In this document: in pieces, positions 1 through 6,665 of the stretch
How positions within the stretch are numbered: position 1 is the stretch's first letter
Layout: each line of letters starts with the position of its first letter
Made by a program: the position numbers and the translations under genes
Notes under the pieces: model-generated
Databases searched by the model: none
Told to the model about the DNA's origin: nothing
What the model saw: the letters and a program-made list of their open reading frames with translations, nothing else
NCBI GenBank assembly: GCA_016187325.1
Contig: JACPJY010000281.1
Span: forward strand, 1 to 13,642
Source: Rhodospirillales bacterium
Lineage (GTDB): Bacteria; Pseudomonadota; Alphaproteobacteria; Rhodospirillales; Casp-alpha2
Direction of reading: 5' to 3'
DNA length: 13,642 nucleotides

Positions 1-1
1 G

Positions 2-181
2 GCTATCGCCGAGATCAAAGGCATGACCCGCGAGATCGAGGTCTACCCGGGCGGTACCGCCGAATGGTGGTTCGTGCCGGTCGCGACGGGCACCCTTACC
101 GACGTCATCTGCACCATCAAGGAGAAGGATGGCAAGACGCACGCCGAGCACGGAATGCGGGCCACGGTCGTCATCAACTAG
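2..181 (+). CDS. Cupredoxin (blue copper protein), C-terminal fragment
   Basis: The gene is cut by the left edge; only the last 59 residues and the TAG stop are visible. The fragment has the beta-rich end of a cupredoxin and a C...H...M set of type 1 copper ligands: a Cys in DVICTIKEKDG, then His in KTHAEHGM, then Met. The His-x4-Met spacing matches plastocyanin and rusticyanin, but the Cys-to-His gap is nine residues, longer than the two to four usual there. Cupredoxins are periplasmic one-electron carriers, so this protein could feed or drain the cytochromes encoded just downstream. The gap to the next gene is 123 nt, so co-transcription is possible but not shown. Family assignment is fairly good; the exact subfamily is unknown because the N-terminus is missing. 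Confidence 0.7.
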   Translation, partial: AIAEIKGMTREIEVYPGGTAEWWFVPVATGTLTDVICTIKEKDGKTHAEHGMRATVVIN

Positions 182-224
182 ATTTCAACGGTGTTCGCTG
201 GTCCGTGAGACTGACTGTCGTTGA

Positions 225-260
225 GCCTGGAGCCGGGTCCCGGAGAGCTTGGTTCCAGGC
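225..260 (+). other. Nested inverted repeat between cupredoxin and cytochrome genes
   Basis: A perfect 7-bp outer stem (GCCTGGA at 225-231 pairing with TCCAGGC at 254-260) encloses an inner CCGG-GTC-CCGG hairpin at 233-243. No T-run follows, so it is not a classic intrinsic terminator. It could be an mRNA-stabilising or processing structure that separates cupredoxin and cytochrome expression, or chance pairing in GC-rich DNA. Confidence 0.3.
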
Positions 261-304
261 GTCCCTTCAAAGCGTGACGGGCGCGAGACCAAGGAGGCGC
301 GAGC

Positions 305-1003
305 ATGACGCTAAACCAACTCCTGAAGGCGGCATGGGGCGGGCTTACCCTGATTATTGCCATGGCCGGCGAGGCAACCGCCCTCGACGGCAAGGCAATC
401 TTCGCCGAGAAGTGTGCCTCTTGCCATAACGTCACGGGCCCCGCGCCGACCACTCTCCAGGGCGTTCTGCAACGGAAGGCTCCCGACCTTTTCTATGCCG
501 GCAGCAAGTTCAAGCGGGAGTGGCTGGTACGCTGGATCCAGAGCCCAACACCAATCCGGCCATCGGGGGTGATGTTCCTCAACCACCTCGTCACCAAAGA
601 CGGCAAGGACAGCATCAATAAGGAAACAGTCAAGCTCTGCTCGTCGAAGCTAAGCGCCCCAGACGCCGAAGCCGTGGCCGATTACCTCACGACGCTCAAG
701 GATTCCAAGATGCGCGTCGGCGTTGTCGATCGCGGCAAAAAATTCAGCACATCACGCGCTGTCCAACTTTTCACCAAGCAGTACCCCTGCATCGGCTGTC
801 ACACGGTGAAGATCCGGAACAAGGAGGCGGGTGGCGTCTCAGGCCCGCCACTGACCGATGCCGGCGACCGGTTGAACCCCGATTGGGTCTACGCGCGAAT
901 TGAGAACCCGCAATATTGGGATCCCAAGACGTGGATGCCGAAAATCGATCTCTCACACGAAAAGCGGGAGACGCTGACTCTATTCGTGGTTTCACCGAAG
1001 TGA
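305..1003 (+). CDS. Exported dihaem c-type cytochrome
   Basis: A 232-aa protein. The ATG at 305 follows a strong AAGGAGG (291-297) with 7 nt spacing. The N-terminus looks like a signal peptide with probable cleavage after ATA at residue 26. Two haem c sites are seen: CASCH at residues 37-41 and CIGCH at 162-166, each starting a class I cytochrome c-like domain. Likely sixth ligands are Met90 (SGVMF) and Met211 (WMPK). The second domain has the GPPL, DWV and NP...P.TWMP landmarks common in small cytochrome c domains. The protein should be a periplasmic electron carrier or an oxidase accessory subunit. It lies 15 nt upstream of another cytochrome gene and heads the cytochrome/bd-like oxidase cluster, so its partner is probably encoded there. 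The specific redox partner is unknown. Confidence 0.88.
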   Translation: MTLNQLLKAAWGGLTLIIAMAGEATALDGKAIFAEKCASCHNVTGPAPTTLQGVLQRKAPDLFYAGSKFKREWLVRWIQSPTPIRPSGVMFLNHLVTKDGKDSINKETVKLCSSKLSAPDAEAVADYLTTLKDSKMRVGVVDRGKKFSTSRAVQLFTKQYPCIGCHTVKIRNKEAGGVSGPPLTDAGDRLNPDWVYARIENPQYWDPKTWMPKIDLSHEKRETLTLFVVSPK

Positions 1004-1018
1004 CATCCGGAGGTTGCC

Positions 1019-1387
1019 ATGAAACGTTTTGCAGTTGCGCTCGGATACATCATCGCGGCGACCGCGCTGAGCCCGGCCAGCGGACAGGCTGAGCCGGCTG
1101 AAGTAATTTATAAGCTTTACTGCGTGCAGTGCCACGGCACGGCGGGAACCGGACAAGGCATTAACCAGACGGCCGGCGGCTTGGCAGTCTCGGCGCGTGA
1201 TCACGCCAGCGCGGTCCAGATGTCCAAGCTCGCCGATGACGAGATTCGGCTCGCCATCGCCAAGGGCGGCGATGCCGTGCAGAAGTCGGAGCTGATGCCG
1301 CCATGGGGCAAGGTATTGACCGGTAAGGAGATCGACGACCTCGTTGTTTACTTACGCAAGCTTTGCCAGTGCGTGGTGGCGAAATAA
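1019..1387 (+). CDS. Exported monohaem class I cytochrome c
   Basis: A 122-aa protein. The ATG at 1019 follows GGAGG at 1009-1013. The N-terminus MKRFAVALGY... is a signal peptide, probably cleaved after SGQA (residue 24). The single haem site is CVQCH at residues 35-39, followed by the GTAGTGQG loop; Met93 in ELMPPWG is the probable sixth ligand, and the C-terminal helix EIDDLVVYLRKL completes a class I fold. The mature protein is about 98 residues, normal for a small periplasmic carrier. A CQC pair at residues 116-118, near the C-terminus, is unusual; it could form a disulphide or be fortuitous. Its place directly ahead of the oxidase genes suggests it delivers electrons to that oxidase. 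This role is inferred from position. Confidence 0.88.
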   Translation: MKRFAVALGYIIAATALSPASGQAEPAEVIYKLYCVQCHGTAGTGQGINQTAGGLAVSARDHASAVQMSKLADDEIRLAIAKGGDAVQKSELMPPWGKVLTGKEIDDLVVYLRKLCQCVVAK

Positions 1388-1414
1388 GGCTGCGGGTGAG
1401 GAGCGTTCCAAGCC

Positions 1415-1570
1415 ATGCGCAAGCCAGTTCGAAATCTCGTCGACTCGCCGATCGAAAGCCGCTCGGCGCGGATGATCATCGAAGTGTTGATCTATGCGTT
1501 CGGCGCGGGAATTCTTTTTTACCTCGTGGACGTTTTGTTCATGAGCTGGCAGGGGCTCACACTTCATTAG
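1415..1570 (+). CDS. Small single-span membrane protein, possible oxidase subunit
   Basis: A 51-aa ORF reading MRKPVRNLVDSPIESRSARM at the N-terminus, then one hydrophobic segment at about residues 20-45 (IIEVLIYAFGAGILFYLVDVLF), ending SWQGLTLH. It lies 27 nt after the monohaem cytochrome and 8 nt before the CydA-like gene, and a GAGGAG-like site sits about 11 nt upstream of the ATG. The positively charged N-terminus suggests an N-in, single-helix topology. Small single-helix subunits such as CydX and CydH are known in canonical bd oxidases, and this protein may play a comparable stabilising role. I recognise no specific family, so the function is inferred from position and topology only. 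Confidence 0.65.
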   Translation: MRKPVRNLVDSPIESRSARMIIEVLIYAFGAGILFYLVDVLFMSWQGLTLH

Positions 1571-1578
1571 GTGCGGCG

Positions 1579-3387
1579 ATGCGGGCATTGGCATCGATGC
1601 TCTTGTTCGTCCTCGTCCTCGTCGCTTTCGAGGCCGCCCTCTCGCTCGCGCCTTGGCACGAAGGGGCGATGGCTGCCGCGGGCGCACCCGCGGTCGAGGC
1701 GACGGCCGCGCAGCCCGGGGCGCCGAAACTCACCGTCGCCGACTATCCGAGGTACAGGGGCTTCAACAGCCGGCTCACGGTCTGGATCGCGGCGCAACTC
1801 CACTTGTTCTTCGCCGCGTTTGTGCTCGGGGTGCCGATTTTCGTTCTGGTGATCGAGTTTATCGGTTGGCGTAACGGCGATCCCCGCTACGACCGGATGG
1901 CCCACGAGTTCATCAAAATCAGCATGGGTGCGTTCTCGCTCACGGCGACTTCGGGTGGAATTCTGGTCTTCGCCCTCGCCGTTTTCTATCCCGGCTTGTT
2001 TGCCTATCTGACGCGCATCTTCGGTCCCGTCATGATGTTGTATGCGCTCCTGTTCCTCGCCGAAACGGCCTGTCTGTACGCGTATTATTACGGTTGGGAT
2101 TCCATGCAGGGGCGGCGAAAGCCGGGGCATTTGCTCCTCGGCCTCGCGCTTAACGTAGTCGGAACCCTGCTCATGGGACTCTCCAACTCGTGGGCCACGT
2201 TCATGATGGCGCCGAGCGGTGTCGATTCGCAGGGTGTTTTCGCCGGTAACGTGTGGGTAGCGGTCGCAGGGCCGCTGTGGACGCCCCTCAACGTGCACCG
2301 CTTTCTCGCCAACATCGCCTATGGGGGCGCGATCGTCGGTGCTTACGCCGCCTACAAGTTCATCGCCGCCCGCGCGTCCGAGGCGAAGGCCCACTACGAC
2401 TGGATGGGACACACTGCCAATGGAATCGCCGTGGTGGCCATGTTGCCGCTGCCATTCGCCGGTTATTGGATGACCAAGGAGATCTACGCCTACAGCCAGC
2501 AGATGGGCATCACTCTGATGGGAGGGGTCTTCGCCTGGTTGTTCATCATCCAGGCCGTTCTCATCGGAACCATCTTCCTCGCCGCGAACTTTTACTTATG
2601 GTGCGGCATGGCCCGGCTCGACGGTGCCAACCGTACCGCCCATCTTGTCAAGTATATTGCCGGAGTTCTGGTGATCTGTTTCTTGGTATGGTTCACGCCT
2701 CACACCCTTGTCATGACGGCGCGCGAACTTGCCACAATAGGCGGCGCCTATCATCCCGTGCTCGGTCCTCTCGGCGTGATGTCGGCGAAGAACACCGCCG
2801 TCAACATCATGATCCTCGCGACCTTCTTCACCTATCAACTGTTCCGTCGCTCGATGGTCCACTCGACCCGGCCGTGGATGGCGCGGGCGTCCCGGTTTCA
2901 GGTGGCGTTATACGTTGCGGCAGTGGCCAACATAATCTGGCTCGGCGTCTACGGCTACTTCGTTCCCGCCAATATCCGGATTGGTCTCTCCGTTCCCCAG
3001 GTGATGACGACGCTGCTCGTGATTATCGTCTGCATCGTCGTGGACGAGGTGATCGCGTCCCGCTCCAAACGAATCGGCGCTGTCCATTGGGGTCGCATGC
3101 CGGCGCGGGCGCAATACGCGTTATTCACCCTGGCGGTGGCGTTCACCTGGCTGATGGGGCTGATGGGCTACATCCGATCCTCGATCCGCCAGCATTGGCA
3201 TGTCTACACGGTGATGCGTGATGGCTCAGTCGACGCCTTCACCCCCACCATCGGCCATGCCACGGCGATCGTGAGCGTCTGTACCTTGCTCTTCCTGGCA
3301 TTGATCCTGTTCGTGTTCTGGTTGTCAGGCCTCAGCCGCGCGCGCGAGGCGCCGGCCGGACTTGCCGAGGCGGGGGCGACGCCATGA
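1579..3387 (+). CDS. Cytochrome bd-like oxidase subunit I (CydA-related), lacking Q-loop
   Basis: A 602-aa polytopic protein with about 13-14 hydrophobic spans; the first (residues 3-17) may be a signal or anchor. The ATG at 1579 fits the context: the frame is open further upstream, but that stretch overlaps other genes. CydA-like landmarks are AAQLHLFFAAF with His75, LSNSWATFMMAPSG (Asn203, Trp205) and NVHRFLANIAYGG with His240, in the order expected for haem b/d ligation. After the His240 helix there is only a short loop and then GYWMTKE (residues 295-301), so the long quinol-binding Q-loop is absent. Extra histidines in the C-terminal half (His375 in FTPHTL, His392 in YHPVLG) might bind a further metal. 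Similar Q-loop-less bd-like proteins are known from Nitrospira. I infer that O2 or another acceptor is reduced with electrons from the neighbouring cytochromes c. No CydB gene is visible in the window. Confidence 0.82.
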   Translation: MRALASMLLFVLVLVAFEAALSLAPWHEGAMAAAGAPAVEATAAQPGAPKLTVADYPRYRGFNSRLTVWIAAQLHLFFAAFVLGVPIFVLVIEFIGWRNGDPRYDRMAHEFIKISMGAFSLTATSGGILVFALAVFYPGLFAYLTRIFGPVMMLYALLFLAETACLYAYYYGWDSMQGRRKPGHLLLGLALNVVGTLLMGLSNSWATFMMAPSGVDSQGVFAGNVWVAVAGPLWTPLNVHRFLANIAYGGAIVGAYAAYKFIAARASEAKAHYDWMGHTANGIAVVAMLPLPFAGYWMTKEIYAYSQQMGITLMGGVFAWLFIIQAVLIGTIFLAANFYLWCGMARLDGANRTAHLVKYIAGVLVICFLVWFTPHTLVMTARELATIGGAYHPVLGPLGVMSAKNTAVNIMILATFFTYQLFRRSMVHSTRPWMARASRFQVALYVAAVANIIWLGVYGYFVPANIRIGLSVPQVMTTLLVIIVCIVVDEVIASRSKRIGAVHWGRMPARAQYALFTLAVAFTWLMGLMGYIRSSIRQHWHVYTVMRDGSVDAFTPTIGHATAIVSVCTLLFLALILFVFWLSGLSRAREAPAGLAEAGATP

Positions 3388-4232
3388 CGGGATTTTTTCG
3401 CGTCGCTACCTACGCCGTCGGGCTGATCGGTCTGTTCGCGGCGTTCTCCCACTACGGCATTCCGCAGCTCGTTCCCGAACCACCGCCAGTCGAGGAACGG
3501 GTGACCGGCACGATGACGACCGAGGAATTCGTCACCGTAGGCGCCCGGATCTACGCTCGCGTGTGCGTGCTCTGCCATTCCGGCCTCGGCGACCGGGCGC
3601 CCAAGCTCGACGCCATCGCGATGGCATGGCGCGAACGGATCGGTGATCCCCGATACCGCGGGAAGGCGAAGAACCTGGAGGAGTACTTGCGGGAGTCGAT
3701 GGTCGAGCCCTCGGCTTACGTCGTCAAAGGTTTTGGCAAGCCCGGCACCAACGACACCGAGAGCCCGATGCCGGAGGCGACGAAAGGCGCGTTGGCGTTA
3801 AACCCAGGCGAGATCGACGCCCTCATCGCCTATCTCCAGTCCGCGGCCGGGACCCAGGTCACAGTCGCACCGCGCGCAGGCCTGGCGGCCGGGGCGGGGC
3901 GGCCGACAGCGGAGCCCTCGATCGGCGAGAAGGCACTCGACGCAGTCACCGCATTGCAAAAATTCCAATGCAATACATGCCACCGCCTTCCCGGCCTCGC
4001 CACCGAAGACGGCGCGCAGCCGCTCGGTCCCGATCTCCGCGAGATTTGGAGAACCGCCGCCAACCGCGTGGCCGGCATGAATGCCAGGGACTTCCTTACC
4101 GAGTCCATTCTCTTTCCCAACAAGGTGGTGGCGAAAGATTTCGAGTCGGGCCTCATGCCGGAGGACTATGGCGATCGCATGCTCGTCGCCGAGTTGCTCA
4201 TGATCGTCGACCATTTAGCAAGGGAGCATTGA
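3384..4232 (+). CDS. Membrane-anchored dihaem cytochrome c
   Basis: A 282-aa protein whose ATG overlaps the oxidase stop by 4 nt (ATGA), implying translational coupling. One hydrophobic segment at about residues 7-21 has no clear cleavage site and probably anchors the protein, with the remainder in the periplasm. Haem sites are CVLCH at 61-65 and CNTCH at 196-200. Sixth ligands are probably the Met of SPMPEA and the Met of SGLMPEDYG. The two domains are joined by an Ala/Gly/Pro-rich linker around residues 160-175. The second domain has the GPDLREIW and FLTESILFPN pattern common in respiratory cytochrome c subunits. By position it is the best candidate for the direct electron donor subunit of the bd-like oxidase, taking the place of quinol. 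This is an inference. Confidence 0.86.
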   Translation: MTGFFRVATYAVGLIGLFAAFSHYGIPQLVPEPPPVEERVTGTMTTEEFVTVGARIYARVCVLCHSGLGDRAPKLDAIAMAWRERIGDPRYRGKAKNLEEYLRESMVEPSAYVVKGFGKPGTNDTESPMPEATKGALALNPGEIDALIAYLQSAAGTQVTVAPRAGLAAGAGRPTAEPSIGEKALDAVTALQKFQCNTCHRLPGLATEDGAQPLGPDLREIWRTAANRVAGMNARDFLTESILFPNKVVAKDFESGLMPEDYGDRMLVAELLMIVDHLAREH

Positions 4233-4233
4233 A

Positions 4234-5007
4234 GTGAGGGTTTCCCAGACAATACGTCTGCTCCTGGTCGTGGCGGTCGCCTATGCAATCGTCGAGCTTG
4301 GAATTCCTGCTATCGGCGCCTTGATGAAGCCGGGAACTTGGCCGGTGGTGCCCGTCCACCTCGTCCGGCTCTATCTGTTCTTTATTGTCATTGTGATCCT
4401 GCTATACGCGGCCGCCGACGAAGAACGCTGGAGCCGTGTCCGCGGCGACTTTCGATTCTTCTTCGGCGCGCCCGGAGCACGGATCGCGCGGACGGCGACG
4501 ATCGTCGCGATCAGCCTTGCCGGCGGTTACGGAGCCTACGACGCAGTGCGGCCCCGGTTTGAGACTCCTCCTGAGCTGCGCGCCGTCCATCCGGCGCCGC
4601 CTTCGTCCTTTTCGATCGGCGGCAAGATGTACGACCTGCTGACGCTCGACAACCCGTTGCGTGCCGACAAGCAGAATTTCGCAGGCGACGTGAAAGCCGG
4701 TGCGGCGATCTTTTTCAAGCAGTGTTTCTTCTGTCACGGCGACAAGCTGGATGGGAGGGGCCTTTATGCCGACGCCTTCCACCCGCCCCCGGCCAACTTC
4801 CGGGACATTGGCACTATTGCCCAACTCCAGGAATCCTATCTGTTCTGGCGCATCGCGACCGGAGGACCGGGTCTGCCCCGCGAGGGCGGGCCGTGGATGT
4901 CGTCCATGCCGGTGTGGCATCGCTTTCTTTCGGAAACCGAAATCTGGCAGGTGATCCTCTTTCTCTACGACTTCACCGGCCACGCGCCGCGGGCGAGGGA
5001 ACCATGA
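4234..5007 (+). CDS. Three-helix membrane protein with a C-terminal cytochrome c domain
   Basis: A 257-aa protein starting at GTG (4234) one base after the preceding stop; AAGGGAG at 4220-4226 supports this start, and the next in-frame Met would remove the first helix. Hydrophobic spans are at about residues 6-30, 43-61 and 84-101. A periplasmic class I cytochrome c domain follows, with CFFCH at 164-168, HGDKLDGRG after it, and SSMPVW as the probable Met ligand, ending in the helix ETEIWQVILFLYDF. Membrane cytochromes of this layout accompany nitrite oxidoreductase and bd-like oxidase clusters in some nitrite oxidisers. The overlap with the next gene is 4 nt. It probably relays electrons between the membrane subunits and the periplasm; its exact partner is not known. 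Confidence 0.84.
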   Translation: MRVSQTIRLLLVVAVAYAIVELGIPAIGALMKPGTWPVVPVHLVRLYLFFIVIVILLYAAADEERWSRVRGDFRFFFGAPGARIARTATIVAISLAGGYGAYDAVRPRFETPPELRAVHPAPPSSFSIGGKMYDLLTLDNPLRADKQNFAGDVKAGAAIFFKQCFFCHGDKLDGRGLYADAFHPPPANFRDIGTIAQLQESYLFWRIATGGPGLPREGGPWMSSMPVWHRFLSETEIWQVILFLYDFTGHAPRAREP

Positions 5008-6533
5008 GGCGCTTCGCTTTCCCGCTTGTTTTTCTGCTCGCCCACGCGCCGGCTGCGTCCGCCTTTGCCGATGTCGAGGCCGGGAGGGTCGTTTACGAAC
5101 GCTGGTGCGCATTGTGTCACGGCCAGAAGGGTGATGGGAACGGACCGGCGGCGTCATTCCTGATGCCGAAGCCGCGCGACTTCACCGTCGGCGTCTACAA
5201 ATATAAATCGACTGAGGGCAATAGCCTGCCGTCCGACGAGGACATCGCCCGAAGGGTCGCCGAAGGCATGCTTGGGACCGCGATGCCCGGGTGGAAGGAT
5301 GTTCTCAACGAGGCCGACCGTCGTCAGGTGGTGACCTTCATCAAGAAGTTCAGCGATATCTTCGAGTTCGAGAAGCCGGGACAAGCGATCTCACTCGCGG
5401 GTCAACTGTCCGGATCGCCGCAGGCGGCGGACGCTGGCCGGGAAGTATATCGCAAGGCCAAGTGCTTCGAATGCCACGGCGATACTGGCAAGGGTAACCC
5501 CTCAAAGAAGCTCAAGGACGATTGGGGCGAGCCCATTTGGCCGCGCAACCTCACCAAGCCCTGGACCTTCCGCGGCGGCAGCGACGTTAAGGACATCTAT
5601 ACGCGCCTCACGGTCGGAATTCCGGGGACGCCGATGCCGGTTTTCGGCGACTCCGGCAAGCCGGATGCGTTGAGTGCGGATGAACGCTGGTCGGTCGCCC
5701 ATTATGTCGTCTCGCTCGCCGATCCTGCGCGCCGACCGAATCCGGGAGCGAACGTGATCAAAGGAGTTTATCACACAGGCGGAATCGCCGCCGAACCCTC
5801 GGCACCCGTTTGGCGCGATGCGCCCACTGTCAGTTTCCGCTTGGCGCCCCAGATCATCGCCGCTGACCGCTTGTTCACGCCTGTCGTCGACCAGATCACT
5901 GTGCGCGCGCTGTACGACGAAAAAGAAGTGGCGTTGCTGGTCGAATGGGACGATCCAACCCCGAGCCGGCCAGGCGACAAGGTGCAGAAGGCTTTGGCCC
6001 CGGCCGATATGTTCGAGGATGCGGTCGCGGTCCAGTTTCCTGCCGCACTTGGCGAGGGGCTCGAAAAGCCTTACTTCGGCCACGGCGATGCCACCAATCC
6101 CGTAAACGTGTGGTACTGGCGCGCGGGGCGCGCCGACGCCGGGGCCGCGTACGCCATGTTCGACATGAGGGGTGCGGGAACCCGGGTGCAGCGCGATCCC
6201 GTCCCGTCGGGGTTCTCGGCACGCGGCGAATATAAGGATGGTACGTGGCGAGTCGTGTTCCGTCGCGCCCGTTACGGTGGCGATGGCGACGTCCTCTTCG
6301 ACAGCGGACGCCTGCTTCCCATCGCCTTCGCGAATTGGGAAGGATCGAACGGCGAGAGGGGCTCTAAGCACACCCTCACTCGCTGGGTATGGCTGTGGCT
6401 CGAGCCGCCACCATCGCTCAAGACCGTTTACGTTCCGGTGGCGGTCGTGGCGCTATTGGCGGGCGGGCTCCTCGGCGTATCGGCGAGGATGCGGCGCGCC
6501 TCCGAACGGCCGCAACCGGAGAAGGAAACATGA
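5004..6533 (+). CDS. Dihaem cytochrome c fused to an ethylbenzene-dehydrogenase-type haem b domain
   Basis: A 509-aa protein; the ATG at 5004 overlaps the previous stop (ATGA). A signal peptide (MRRFAFPLVFLL..., cleavage near residues 20-22) leads to two cytochrome c domains with CALCH at 35-39 and CFECH at 154-158; GTAMPGW and GTPMPVFG supply probable Met ligands. From about residue 255 to 465 there is a beta-rich domain (APVWRDAP, VTVRALYDEKEVALLVEWDD-like strands, FANWEGSNGERGSKHTLTRW) resembling the haem b-binding gamma subunits of the DMSO reductase type II family, such as EbdC, ClrC and nitrite oxidoreductase gamma (Pfam EB_dh). A C-terminal anchor spans 476-494. Gamma subunits normally pair with a molybdopterin alpha and a Fe-S beta subunit, and neither is encoded in the window. 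Here it seems to be an electron-relay subunit of the oxidase complex. Confidence 0.83.
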   Translation: MRRFAFPLVFLLAHAPAASAFADVEAGRVVYERWCALCHGQKGDGNGPAASFLMPKPRDFTVGVYKYKSTEGNSLPSDEDIARRVAEGMLGTAMPGWKDVLNEADRRQVVTFIKKFSDIFEFEKPGQAISLAGQLSGSPQAADAGREVYRKAKCFECHGDTGKGNPSKKLKDDWGEPIWPRNLTKPWTFRGGSDVKDIYTRLTVGIPGTPMPVFGDSGKPDALSADERWSVAHYVVSLADPARRPNPGANVIKGVYHTGGIAAEPSAPVWRDAPTVSFRLAPQIIAADRLFTPVVDQITVRALYDEKEVALLVEWDDPTPSRPGDKVQKALAPADMFEDAVAVQFPAALGEGLEKPYFGHGDATNPVNVWYWRAGRADAGAAYAMFDMRGAGTRVQRDPVPSGFSARGEYKDGTWRVVFRRARYGGDGDVLFDSGRLLPIAFANWEGSNGERGSKHTLTRWVWLWLEPPPSLKTVYVPVAVVALLAGGLLGVSARMRRASERPQPEKET

Positions 6534-6658
6534 CCGATCAATCCGCCCTGCTGCCGGTTTCGCGAGAACGGCCGCTTTTCACTTGGCTGGTACGAATCGG
6601 CGTGCTCGCCAACGTGGCGGTCGTCCTCTTGATTGCGTACTTCTATCTCGCTCCGTGA
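6530..6658 (+). CDS. Tiny (42 aa) single-span membrane protein
   Basis: The ATG at 6530 overlaps the stop of the preceding cytochrome gene (ATGA) and the ORF ends just before the universal-stress gene. The sequence starts MTDQSALLPVSRERPLFTWL and then has one hydrophobic helix, about residues 19-40 (IGVLANVAVVLLIAYFYLAP). The 4-nt overlap and the clean charged-then-hydrophobic pattern argue for a real gene. It is likely a small structural subunit of the membrane complex encoded upstream. No family was recognised. Confidence 0.65.
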   Translation: MTDQSALLPVSRERPLFTWLVRIGVLANVAVVLLIAYFYLAP

Positions 6659-6665
6659 GGCTTCA

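Noticed and set aside
1363..1578. Upstream extension of the CydA-like gene
   Set aside because: The open frame overlaps the cytochrome gene end and the 51-aa membrane protein; the ATG at 1579 gives a sensible N-terminus.
1567..2412. Antisense open frame opposite the bd-like oxidase gene
   Set aside because: Highly charged, low-complexity translation opposite clear membrane spans; no ribosome-binding site or family.
4722..5003. Upstream extension of the dihaem/EB_dh protein
   Set aside because: It overlaps the cytochrome domain of the preceding gene, and the ATG at 5004 begins a proper signal peptide.
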